From positions 1 through 42,164 of the forward strand of contig NZ_LGEA01000117.1 in assembly GCF_001280065.1 (NCBI RefSeq): DNA of 42,164 bases. The letters are read 5' to 3'. The stretch comes from Streptomyces sp. NRRL B-1140 (GTDB taxonomy: Bacteria > Actinomycetota > Actinomycetes > Streptomycetales > Streptomycetaceae). Below, one piece after another: positions 33,207 to 42,164 of the stretch (the stretch's first letter is position 1; each line of letters starts with the position of its first letter). The notes beneath the pieces are model-generated. The model was not told the DNA's origin. It did not search any database and saw only the letters and a program-made list of their open reading frames with translations. Position numbers and translations under genes: made by a program.

Positions 33207-36200
33207 GTGCGGCGGTTGGATCCGACGGTACTCGGCGGCAAGCTGGCGTCCTCACTGGTCGCCCCGCTGCTGAAGAAGCTCGTGCGCCCGGAGGGACCGG
33301 GAGCGGGCCTGGTCGACAAGCCCGTACGCCTGTCCGCTCTCGTGTCCTTCCGGGGCGAGAAGCGCACCCTCGACGAGCGGGACGTGCAGAAACTCGCCGC
33401 GCAGCTCGTGGCGCAGGCGGTGGACTCCCCCGGCGAGCCGCCCTTCCCGTCCGACGAACGGATCGCGGTCACCGACACGCTCGCCCGCAGACTGCTCGCC
33501 CTCGGCGACCTCGACATGGACGACGTACAGGCGGTCCGCCTGGGCCACCGCGAACTGGCCGGGAAGCTGCACCGCGCGGCCCCGGCGCCCGACGGGCTGA
33601 CCGCGGACTCCTGCCACTTCCTGGACCAGGCGACCGAGTGGGCGTGCCTGAACATCCTGGAGTTCTTCACCCGCCGCTCCACCTTTGTCACCCGCACCCT
33701 CGTCGAGCAGACCCGCGGTCAGGCGGAACTGATCGCCAAGGTCGACGAGCTGCTCACCCGCGCGCCCCGCCCGTCCGCACAGGACGCCGCCTTCGAACGC
33801 CGCTACCGGTCGTACGTCACCGAGCGCCACAACCACCTGACGATCTACGGCATCGACCTGCGCGACTCCCCCGACAGCTGGCCGCTGGAGGTCGCGTACC
33901 TGACGCTGGAGGCGACCGCCGACCGGGAGGACGACCGGGCGGCCCCGCCCGGCGAGGAACAGCCGGCCCGCACCGGGCGGATGCCCGCCGACGAGACGCT
34001 GAACCGGGACTCCAGGGTGCTGCTGCGCGGCGACGCGGGCTCCGGGAAGACGACACTGGTGCAGTGGCTGGCGGTGACTGCGGCCCGCGCCGGTACGCAC
34101 ATCCCGTACGTCCTCCCGCTGCGCACCCTGATCCGCACCGGCCCGCTGCCCGCACCGGCCGCCCTCCTGAGCGCCGTCGGCTGCCCGCTGTCCCCTCCCG
34201 AGGGCTGGGTGGAACGCGTGCTGGCCGCGGGCCGCGCGCTGGTCCTGGTCGACGGTCTGGACGAGGTCCCGGCAGCCGACCGCCACGGCACCCGTGACTG
34301 GCTGCGTGCCCTCATCCACGCCTACCCCGGCAACCGCTGGCTGGTGACCACCCGCCCCACCGCCGTACGCGCCGAGTGGCTGTCGCAGGAGGGCTTCCGG
34401 GAGCTGTCCCTGGCGCCGATGGGCCGAGCCGAGGTGGCCACCTTCGTCCACCGCTGGCACCAGGCGGCACGTGCCCCGGAGTACGAGCAGCGGCTGCTGG
34501 ACTCCCTGCGCACCAAGCGCGACCTGGCCCGCCTCGCCTCCAACCCGCTGATGTGCGGGCTGATCTGCGCTCTGCACCGCGAGCGCCGCGGCTATCTGCC
34601 CACCGGCCGCAAGGAGCTCTACGACGCCGCCCTCGCCATGCTGCTCTCCCGCCGCGACCGGGAGCGCGGCATGGGCCCGGTGCACGGGGTCGAACTGGGC
34701 GAGGAGGTCCAGCTGGAGTTGCTCCAGCGCCTCGCCTACGCGCTCGTGCTGAGCGGACGGACCGAGATGGACCTCGAGACGGCCGAGGGCATCGTGGGGC
34801 GCTGCCTGCCGACGATCGCCCGGGTGCCGGATCAGCGGGGCGCGGCCGAGGTGCTGCATGCCCTCATGCTCCGCAGCGGCCTGCTCCGCCAGCCGACCGA
34901 GGGCGTCGTCCACTTCGTCCACCGCACCTTCCAGGACTACCTGGGCGCCCGGTACGCCGTCGAGGAGGGCCACCTGGACGTCCTGGCCGGCCACGCGGGC
35001 GACAGCCTGTGGGAGGACGTGATCCGCATGGCGGTCGCGCACGCCCGGCCCCGGGAGCGGGCGATGCTGCTGCGCCGCCTGCTGGCCGAGGACACCCCAC
35101 GGCTGACCCTCCTCGCCCTGGCCTGTCTGGAGCACGCCGCGGCCCTGGACCCCGGGGTGCGGACCGAGGTGGAGGAACGGGCCGGAGCGCTCATCCCGCC
35201 ACGCACGACGGAGGAGGCGAAGGCCCTGGCGGAAGCGGGCCCCCTGGTGCTGGAGCTGCTGCCGGGCCCGGAGGGACTGACCGACGAGCAGGCCCACGGT
35301 GTCACCGTCACCGCGTCACTCCTCGGTACGGAGGAGGACGAGGGCGCGCTGGCGGTGCTGCGCCGCTTCCGCGACCACCCGAACCTCGGCGTGCGGCGCC
35401 AGCTGGCGGGCACGTGGAGCCGGTTCGACGCACGGGAGTACGCGGTGGAGGTGCTCGACCATCTGAAGCGGGACGGGCTCTCCGTGGTCTGCGAATCCGC
35501 CGAGCAGAGGGCGACACTCCGGCTGATGCGCCCCTGGGGGAGGCTGCGGTTCGACGGCCCGCTGACCGCGGCGGAACTCCTCGCATGCGTCTCGGAGCCC
35601 GCCGGGGTCCACCTGCTGCACCTGTGGAACAACCCGGTCCTCGGGCACCTGCGGGACCTGCGGGCGTTCCGCTCGCTGACCGGTCTGTGGCTCAGCCGCT
35701 GCACCGGCACGGAAGGCCTGTCGAGCCTGGCGGAACTGCCGCTGACGGACCTCGTGCTGTTCGACAGCGGAGCGGACCTCACCGGACTGGGGACGCTGCG
35801 CCGGCTCACCCAGCTCTCGCTCGACCAGGACCTGCCGGGAGACCTCCTCACCGACAGCCTGCCCACCGACGCGCCCCTGCGGCATCTCTTCCTGGGCTCC
35901 ATCCACTCGACCGGGCTGCGTGGTCTGAGCGGGTGGCCCACGCTCAGGTCGCTCGCCGTGGGTGTGTCGGGCCGGAGGCACCTGAGCACCGAGGACTGGC
36001 GCGAGGTGGCGGCCCTCCCGGCGCTCACCAACCTCCGTCTGTACGGGCGGTCGGACCACTACGGTTTCGACGCCATGCCGGAGCTGCCGGGCATCGAGGA
36101 CTTCGAGTTCCCCGGGGACGGCGATCTGGACGTTCTCCACGTCATCGCGTCCCGGCTGCCCCGCCTGCGCAGGCTGACCGTCTCCGAGGCGCTCACCGGT

Positions 36201-36260
36201 ACGCCCTCCCCCGACACGTGGGCCGGCATCTTCCCCAGCGTCGAGATCGTCCGCGTCTGA
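33207..36260 (+). CDS. NACHT NTPase with C-terminal leucine-rich repeats (bacterial NLR-like)
   Basis: A 1017-aa STAND ATPase. Residues 1 to about 260 form a helical N-terminal domain with no recognisable nuclease, protease or membrane motif. The NACHT module has Walker A GDAGSGKTT at 275-283, Walker B LVLVDGLDEVP near 346-356 and sensor region WLVTTRP, followed by the winged-helix part (FVHRTFQDYLGARYA). Helical repeats (about 600-780) lead to leucine-rich repeats from about 795 to the end. The GTG at 33207 follows a G-run. This architecture matches bacterial NLR-like proteins, some proven to be anti-phage. It stands alone between a phosphatase and clpC. Effector and trigger are unknown. Confidence 0.88.
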   Translation: MRRLDPTVLGGKLASSLVAPLLKKLVRPEGPGAGLVDKPVRLSALVSFRGEKRTLDERDVQKLAAQLVAQAVDSPGEPPFPSDERIAVTDTLARRLLALGDLDMDDVQAVRLGHRELAGKLHRAAPAPDGLTADSCHFLDQATEWACLNILEFFTRRSTFVTRTLVEQTRGQAELIAKVDELLTRAPRPSAQDAAFERRYRSYVTERHNHLTIYGIDLRDSPDSWPLEVAYLTLEATADREDDRAAPPGEEQPARTGRMPADETLNRDSRVLLRGDAGSGKTTLVQWLAVTAARAGTHIPYVLPLRTLIRTGPLPAPAALLSAVGCPLSPPEGWVERVLAAGRALVLVDGLDEVPAADRHGTRDWLRALIHAYPGNRWLVTTRPTAVRAEWLSQEGFRELSLAPMGRAEVATFVHRWHQAARAPEYEQRLLDSLRTKRDLARLASNPLMCGLICALHRERRGYLPTGRKELYDAALAMLLSRRDRERGMGPVHGVELGEEVQLELLQRLAYALVLSGRTEMDLETAEGIVGRCLPTIARVPDQRGAAEVLHALMLRSGLLRQPTEGVVHFVHRTFQDYLGARYAVEEGHLDVLAGHAGDSLWEDVIRMAVAHARPRERAMLLRRLLAEDTPRLTLLALACLEHAAALDPGVRTEVEERAGALIPPRTTEEAKALAEAGPLVLELLPGPEGLTDEQAHGVTVTASLLGTEEDEGALAVLRRFRDHPNLGVRRQLAGTWSRFDAREYAVEVLDHLKRDGLSVVCESAEQRATLRLMRPWGRLRFDGPLTAAELLACVSEPAGVHLLHLWNNPVLGHLRDLRAFRSLTGLWLSRCTGTEGLSSLAELPLTDLVLFDSGADLTGLGTLRRLTQLSLDQDLPGDLLTDSLPTDAPLRHLFLGSIHSTGLRGLSGWPTLRSLAVGVSGRRHLSTEDWREVAALPALTNLRLYGRSDHYGFDAMPELPGIEDFEFPGDGDLDVLHVIASRLPRLRRLTVSEALTGTPSPDTWAGIFPSVEIVRV

Positions 36261-36276
36261 CCCCGGACACGGCGAA

Positions 36277-36306
36277 GGGGCCGGCGCCCCGGAAGGCGCC
36301 GGCCCC
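36277..36306. terminator. Bidirectional terminator between NACHT gene and clpC
   Basis: A perfect 12-bp stem (GGGGCCGGCGCC and its complement) with a 6-nt loop lies between convergent stop codons; TCTC follows on the plus strand. Confidence 0.8.
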
Positions 36307-36325
36307 TCTCACTCGGCTGTGACGC

Positions 36326-38851
<2,526 letters not shown>

Positions 38852-39281
38852 CGTTAATCGCTCCTCAGAGCGGTCAGGCAGTGGGGGGAACTTCCCCTCC
38901 CTGTCCTTCCGCAGCTTAGTCCCGCAAGCGGGGACCGCTCATTCCAACTGCCGACACCGTCGATGGCCTCCTGACCCGTGACGCCGACATCTGCTCCAAC
39001 CCGATGGTGCGAGACGATGTTCCCGCAGGCCAGGCAGATACCCCACTCGCCAGTACGCCGATGGCGAACGCGAGACGCCCTTTCCTGCGTGTCGCCCCCT
39101 CCCACTAGGGATGTCTTACCCGCGGGGGCCGGAAGTCCATGCCGAGCGCGCCCGTTCCCTCCGCTACGGGCGAACAACCTTGCGCCTCCCCGCACCCCCC
39201 GCGCGCCCCCATTTAGCCACTCTTTGCGCTCACAACGCCACCCAGCGTAACTCGCGGGCGCTTTCGGCTGTTGCACTTGGC
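38852..39281. other. 430-bp intergenic region between clpC and the divergent orphan
   Basis: It holds the clpC promoter on the minus strand: TAAGCT about 38911-38918 is a -10 candidate, preceded by a near-perfect inverted repeat GTCCCGC-AA-GCGGGGAC (38919-38935) that could be an operator. I could not match it to a remembered ClgR site. The rest shows no convincing small ORF or RNA. Confidence 0.4.
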
Positions 39282-40049
39282 ATGTTCGGCGCCCCTCAGC
39301 CCGTGATCGCATCCTCGCCCCCGCTCGTTCCGCTCCCCCGCCGGCCGCCGGACCCGGTCGTCACGAGCGGTCAGGCCCGGCGGTGGTACGAGAACGAACT
39401 GGGGTGGCCGACGGTGCCCGGCGATCCCCTGCGACTGGTGGTGGGGGTGCGCTACGACGTCCTGGACGTTCCGGCTCAGGCGGGGCACGCGGCGCTGCGG
39501 CGCCGGGCTGTGGCCTCTCCCGTCGCCCTGGACGGCGACCGGATGCGTTTCCTGGTGGCCGCGGGCAGCGCCGAGGAACTCCCCGGACTGCTGGAGTGGC
39601 TGGACTGGGGGCGCCTGCCGCTGGATCTGGCGGCGATCGGTGCGGGCGGCCTCATGGCGGCGCCGTCGCCCCCGGAACCTCACGAGGAGCGGGCGGCGCT
39701 GTTCTCACGCGTGCCGTGCGCGTCGGACGCGGTGCCGGCGGGCTCCCTGCGGGCCGGCGGCGCGCACACACCGCTGCGGGGCGGGTCACCGCCCGCCGAT
39801 CCTGGTTCTCCCGCCGGCCGGCCGTCTCCGCCGGGCCGGGTCGGTTCCCAGGGGGCCGCCGTATGGCTGCGGCCCCCCGAGCCGGGATGCGAGGTCGAGG
39901 CCTCGCTGCCGACGCTGTCGGCGCCGGGGGGCGCCGGTGACGCCCCCGATCTCGTGCGGCTGGTGAACGCGGTGGCCACCCAGTGCCACCGGCTCCGGCT
40001 GCGGCGCGCGTGCGCCCAGCCGCCGGCCGTGCGTGAGCAGGGTCGGTAG
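39282..40049 (+). CDS. Primase/polymerase-like N-terminal domain protein, function unknown
   Basis: From ATG 39282 (GTG 39303 is an alternative) the protein has 255 aa. The part WYENELGWPTVPGDPLRLVVGVRYDVLDVPA resembles the start of the actinobacterial bifunctional DNA primase/polymerase-like family, with the later GRMxFLVAAGSAEELP-type strand present as DRMRFLVAAGSAEELP. The second half is low-complexity, Pro/Gly-rich. Catalytic residues cannot be assigned, so activity is doubtful. It converges on lsr2 with a 9-nt gap and is divergent from clpC. Confidence 0.7.
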   Translation: MFGAPQPVIASSPPLVPLPRRPPDPVVTSGQARRWYENELGWPTVPGDPLRLVVGVRYDVLDVPAQAGHAALRRRAVASPVALDGDRMRFLVAAGSAEELPGLLEWLDWGRLPLDLAAIGAGGLMAAPSPPEPHEERAALFSRVPCASDAVPAGSLRAGGAHTPLRGGSPPADPGSPAGRPSPPGRVGSQGAAVWLRPPEPGCEVEASLPTLSAPGGAGDAPDLVRLVNAVATQCHRLRLRRACAQPPAVREQGR

Positions 40050-40058
40050 TGCCGCTGT

Positions 40059-40394
40059 TCAGCCGTTGGCCTTCTCGTACGCCTCGCGGATGGTCGCGGG
40101 AACACGGCCGCGGTCGTTGACCTCGTAGCCGTTCTCCTTCGCCCAGGCGCGGATCGCCGCGGTGTCCTGGCTGCCGCTCGAAGCCGCGCGCGCCTTTCCG
40201 CGCCCGCCCGAAGCACGGCCTCCGGTACGACGACCGCCCTTCACGTAAGGCTCGAGAAGGCCACGGAGCTTGTCCGCATTGGACGTGGTGAGATCGATCT
40301 CGTACGTCTTGCCGTCCAGCGCGAACGTCACGGTCTCGTCCGCCTCGCCACCGTCGAGGTCGTCGACAAGAAGGACCTGAACCTTCTGTGCCAC
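40059..40394 (-). CDS. lsr2: Nucleoid-associated protein Lsr2
   Basis: The 111-aa H-NS-like xenogeneic silencer has an N-terminal dimerisation domain (AQKVQVLLVDDLDGGEADETV) and a C-terminal DNA-binding domain with the R95-G96-R97 AT-hook-like motif in NDRGRVP, joined by a basic Arg/Gly linker. The GTG at 40394 follows AAAGGAAAT and yields the usual length; the longer frame is rejected. It silences AT-rich DNA, including specialised-metabolism clusters, in Streptomyces. Confidence 0.96.
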   Translation of the reverse strand: MAQKVQVLLVDDLDGGEADETVTFALDGKTYEIDLTTSNADKLRGLLEPYVKGGRRTGGRASGGRGKARAASSGSQDTAAIRAWAKENGYEVNDRGRVPATIREAYEKANG

Positions 40395-40467
40395 CGGATT
40401 TCCTTTCATCGATATCTTCAGGGCCGGGGGTGTGCCGGCGTCCGCCGTATCGCCGTCCCCTGTTATA

Positions 40468-40483
40468 TGCAGTACTGCAGTAC
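40468..40483 (-). promoter_or_regulatory. Tandem palindromic octamer in the lsr2 promoter
   Basis: TGCAGTAC occurs twice in direct tandem (40468-40475 and 40476-40483), creating overlapping perfect palindromes GCAGTACTGC and GTACTGCAGTAC. On the lsr2 strand it sits directly before CATATAAC (about 40469-40462), a plausible -10. This looks like an operator for lsr2, perhaps for a dimeric regulator or autoregulation. Confidence 0.6.
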
Positions 40484-40659
40484 CTCGGAAAGCAAACCGC
40501 TTTTGCCGGGAAAACACAAACCCCCGGCAGAGACCGGCAGCCCGGGCTCGGTCCGGAAACGTGCGCGTTTCGGACATAGGGCACCGGGGCAGGGCGACCC
40601 CACGGAATATGCCTTCACGAACCCGACCGGCCCTCTTGCGACCGGCTAGTGCCCGACGA

Positions 40660-41193
40660 TCACAGATGCAGAAGCATCCGGCTGTTGCCCAAGGTGTTCG
40701 GTTTCACTCGTTCGAGTCCCAGGAACTCCGCGACACCCTCGTCATAGGAACGCAGCAGCTCCGCGTAGACATCGGTGTCGACGGGTGTCTCGCCGATCTC
40801 CACGAAGCCGTGCTTGGTGAAGAAGTCGACTTCGAAGGTCAGACAGAAAACGCGGCGAACACCGAGCCAACGGGCGGTCTGCAGCAACTTCTCCAGCACC
40901 CGGTGCCCCACGCCCGCGCCCTTCAGGCCGGGCTTCACCGCGAGAGTGCGGACTTCCGCGAGGTCTTCCCACATCACGTGCAGCGCACCGCAGCCGACGA
41001 CCTCGGCGTTGTCGTCCCGTTCCGCGACCCAGAACTCCTGGATGTCCTCGTAAAGCGTCACCGTCGCTTTGTCGAGCAGGATGCGGCCGCGCACGTAGGC
41101 GTCAAGGAGGCCGCGCACGGCCGGGACATCGCTGGTGCGGGCCCGCCTGACGGTGATGGCTTTTGCGGTGGCTTCGGGGCTCTTCGCGGACAT
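40660..41193 (-). CDS. GNAT acetyltransferase, probable N-acetylglutamate synthase
   Basis: The 177-aa protein has a single GNAT fold: ITVRRARTSDVPAVRGLLDAYV at the start, the acetyl-CoA pyrophosphate loop VKPGLKGAGVGHRVL (about 87-101) and RRVFCLTFEVDFFTKHGF. It resembles the short ArgA-type N-acetylglutamate synthases of actinobacteria, which open arginine synthesis. The ATG at 41193 gives a family-like start. Arginine genes are not nearby, so the substrate assignment is by family only. Confidence 0.8.
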   Translation of the reverse strand: MSAKSPEATAKAITVRRARTSDVPAVRGLLDAYVRGRILLDKATVTLYEDIQEFWVAERDDNAEVVGCGALHVMWEDLAEVRTLAVKPGLKGAGVGHRVLEKLLQTARWLGVRRVFCLTFEVDFFTKHGFVEIGETPVDTDVYAELLRSYDEGVAEFLGLERVKPNTLGNSRMLLHL

Positions 41194-41202
41194 GGCGGGA
41201 CG

Positions 41203-41676
41203 CTATCGCCCGCCGGGGTCCTGAGCGGAGGCGGGGTTCTCCTCGGGTCCTTCCCCGCGTTCCGGCCGTTCGGGCCGTTCCGCGGATTCCGACGGTTCGG
41301 TCGGTTCCTGGGTTTCCGGGCCCTGCACGATGCGCACGGCATCACTGAGAGACCGCCGTTGTTCCTCGCTCATCATGCCGAAGAACGCGACGAGAGCGGC
41401 GGCGGGGTTGTCGCTCTGCGACCAGGCGTCGTTCATCAGGGCGGCCGCGTAGGCGGCACGGGTGGAGACCGCCTCATATCGATAGGCACGGCCTTCCGCC
41501 TCGCGGCGCACCCAGCCCTTCTGATGGAGATTGTCCAAAACGGTCATCACGGTGGTGTACGCGATGGACCGCTCCTTCTGAAGATCTTCCAGGACTTCTC
41601 GAACGGTCACCGGGCGGTTCCACTTCCACACCCGCGACATGACCGCGTCTTCGAGTTCTCCCAATGGGCGAGGCAC
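41203..41676 (-). CDS. BlaI/MecI-type transcriptional repressor
   Basis: The 157-aa regulator has an N-terminal winged helix (GELEDAVMSRVWKWNRPVTVREVLEDL, then IAYTTVMTVLDNLHQKGWV) and a C-terminal dimer region, with an extended tail rich in Glu, Pro and Ser (about residues 118-157). These repressors are usually inactivated by a partner BlaR-type membrane peptidase; none lies in the visible neighbourhood. The GTG at 41676 is 8 nt after TATTGT, with no strong Shine-Dalgarno. Confidence 0.85.
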   Translation of the reverse strand: MPRPLGELEDAVMSRVWKWNRPVTVREVLEDLQKERSIAYTTVMTVLDNLHQKGWVRREAEGRAYRYEAVSTRAAYAAALMNDAWSQSDNPAAALVAFFGMMSEEQRRSLSDAVRIVQGPETQEPTEPSESAERPERPERGEGPEENPASAQDPGGR

Positions 41677-41745
41677 AGCTCAGAACAATAGTGGGAGATC
41701 CCGGTAATGGCGTGGCGGACGTGCGCTTCACCGGCGAACGGGAAC

Positions 41746-41809
41746 AAAAAGGGCGTACGGCTCGGAAGTGCGGGCGCCCACGGGGCGGGTCCGCCGAGTC
41801 GTACGCCCT
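41746..41809 (-). terminator. Strong terminator after the small membrane protein gene
   Basis: A 16-bp stem (41750-41765 with 41794-41809, one G-T mismatch) encloses a GC-rich loop. On the minus strand it is followed by five T (41750-41746). It begins 13 nt beyond the stop at 41823. Confidence 0.85.
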
Positions 41810-41822
41810 CGGAAGGGGTGGG

Positions 41823-42011
41823 TCAGGCGTCGGTCTTCGAAGGCGCCGTGCCGGACTGGCGGGCACCCTCCGCGCGCGCGAGGGCGGCGTCCACGGCCGC
41901 GTCCTCCTTGGCCTTGTTGGCGCCGCCCTGGGTCTTCACGATCACCCGGATCACGCCGATGAAGAAGACGGCCATGACGACCGGAGGCAGCAGCGCGGAG
42001 ACGTAGTCCAT
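41823..42011 (-). CDS. Small single-span membrane protein
   Basis: A 62-aa protein with one hydrophobic helix at about residues 4-26 (VSALLPPVVMAVFFIGVIRVIV) and a charged, Ala-rich cytoplasmic tail. I recognise no functional domain. Its own terminator and conserved look support it as a gene. Similar small proteins are common in Streptomyces; role unknown. Confidence 0.8.
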   Translation of the reverse strand: MDYVSALLPPVVMAVFFIGVIRVIVKTQGGANKAKEDAAVDAALARAEGARQSGTAPSKTDA

Positions 42012-42029
42012 GGAGCCAGGGTAGCCACG

Positions 42030-42164
42030 TCAGCCCGCGGCGAGCTGCTGGGGGTTCCCGGGTGGCGGCGGGGTCGGCTTGCGGCGCGGGAAGACCTCGC
42101 CCGGGGTGGGGATCGGGCGGGTGGGCTTGGGCGTGCCGGGGGCTGGGGCCGGGGCGGGGGGTCG
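42030..42164 (-). CDS. C-terminal end of a Pro-rich protein (partial)
   Basis: The last 44 codons of a minus-strand gene running off the right edge: Pro/Ala/Thr-rich, containing IPTPGEVFPRRKPTPPPPG and ending NPQQLAAG. It is probably a proline-rich tail of a membrane or surface protein; its upstream part is not visible, so no function can be given. 18 nt separate its stop from the small membrane protein start. Confidence 0.6.
   Translation of the reverse strand, partial: RPPAPAPAPGTPKPTRPIPTPGEVFPRRKPTPPPPGNPQQLAAG

Overview
The window is high-GC actinobacterial chromosome, almost certainly from a Streptomyces. The evidence is GC-rich third codon positions, many GTG starts, TANNNT -10 boxes placed 6-8 nt before start codons (leaderless genes), and a gene order I recognise from memory as the S. 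coelicolor stretch running from the auxiliary TrpRS through radA-disA and sigE-cseABC to clpC and lsr2. I see no tRNA gene, insertion sequence, prophage or CRISPR array.

Region by region. (a) 1-1.6 kb: the left edge reads on the minus strand as the promoter/leader of an rRNA operon whose 16S gene would lie outside the window. Divergent from it is a textbook Trp attenuator (13-aa leader peptide with two adjacent Trp codons and competing hairpins) in front of an auxiliary tryptophanyl-tRNA synthetase gene. (b) 1.6-6 kb: proC, an ABC-2 exporter pair whose promoter and start codon lie inside a 19-bp perfect inverted repeat, a frameshifted methyltransferase, a small membrane protein and an SH3-like protein. 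(c) 6.2-13.8 kb: a Ser/Thr kinase with an extracytoplasmic beta-propeller-like half, ilvD, a TetR regulator, a sugar-phosphate isomerase-like protein, a Ppx/GppA phosphatase and a Cys-rich conserved protein. (d) 13.8-18.4 kb: a membrane protein joining sigma-like, anti-sigma-like and BACON parts, then radA and disA (DNA repair and c-di-AMP synthesis). (e) 18.5-23.2 kb: a more variable stretch with a WYL regulator divergent from a VOC protein, an orphan, a Gly/Ser-linker membrane-anchored protein, a frameshifted PAP2 phosphatase, and a decayed two-component system collapsed into one kinase/LuxR hybrid remnant. (f) 23.2-28 kb: mutY and the cell-envelope stress operon sigE-cseA-cseB-cseC. (g) 28-33.2 kb: VOC/AraC pair, DHA2-type drug exporter with divergent TetR and a paired operator, secreted M23 peptidase, secreted HAD phosphatase. 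(h) 33.2-36.3 kb: a lone 1017-aa NACHT-LRR protein resembling bacterial NLR immune ATPases, between housekeeping genes. (i) 36.3-42.2 kb: clpC, a primase/polymerase-like orphan, lsr2, an N-acetylglutamate synthase-like GNAT, a BlaI repressor, a small membrane protein and a partial Pro-rich protein.

Themes: several genes serve the cell envelope and stress (sigE-cse, M23, PAP2, clpC, disA). Strong cis-regulatory DNA recurs (attenuator, ABC operator, TetR/MFS operator, lsr2 tandem palindrome). Three loci (methyltransferase, PAP2, kinase/LuxR) carry frame lesions that may be real decay or base-calling errors. The NACHT-LRR gene is the best candidate for an incompletely described system.
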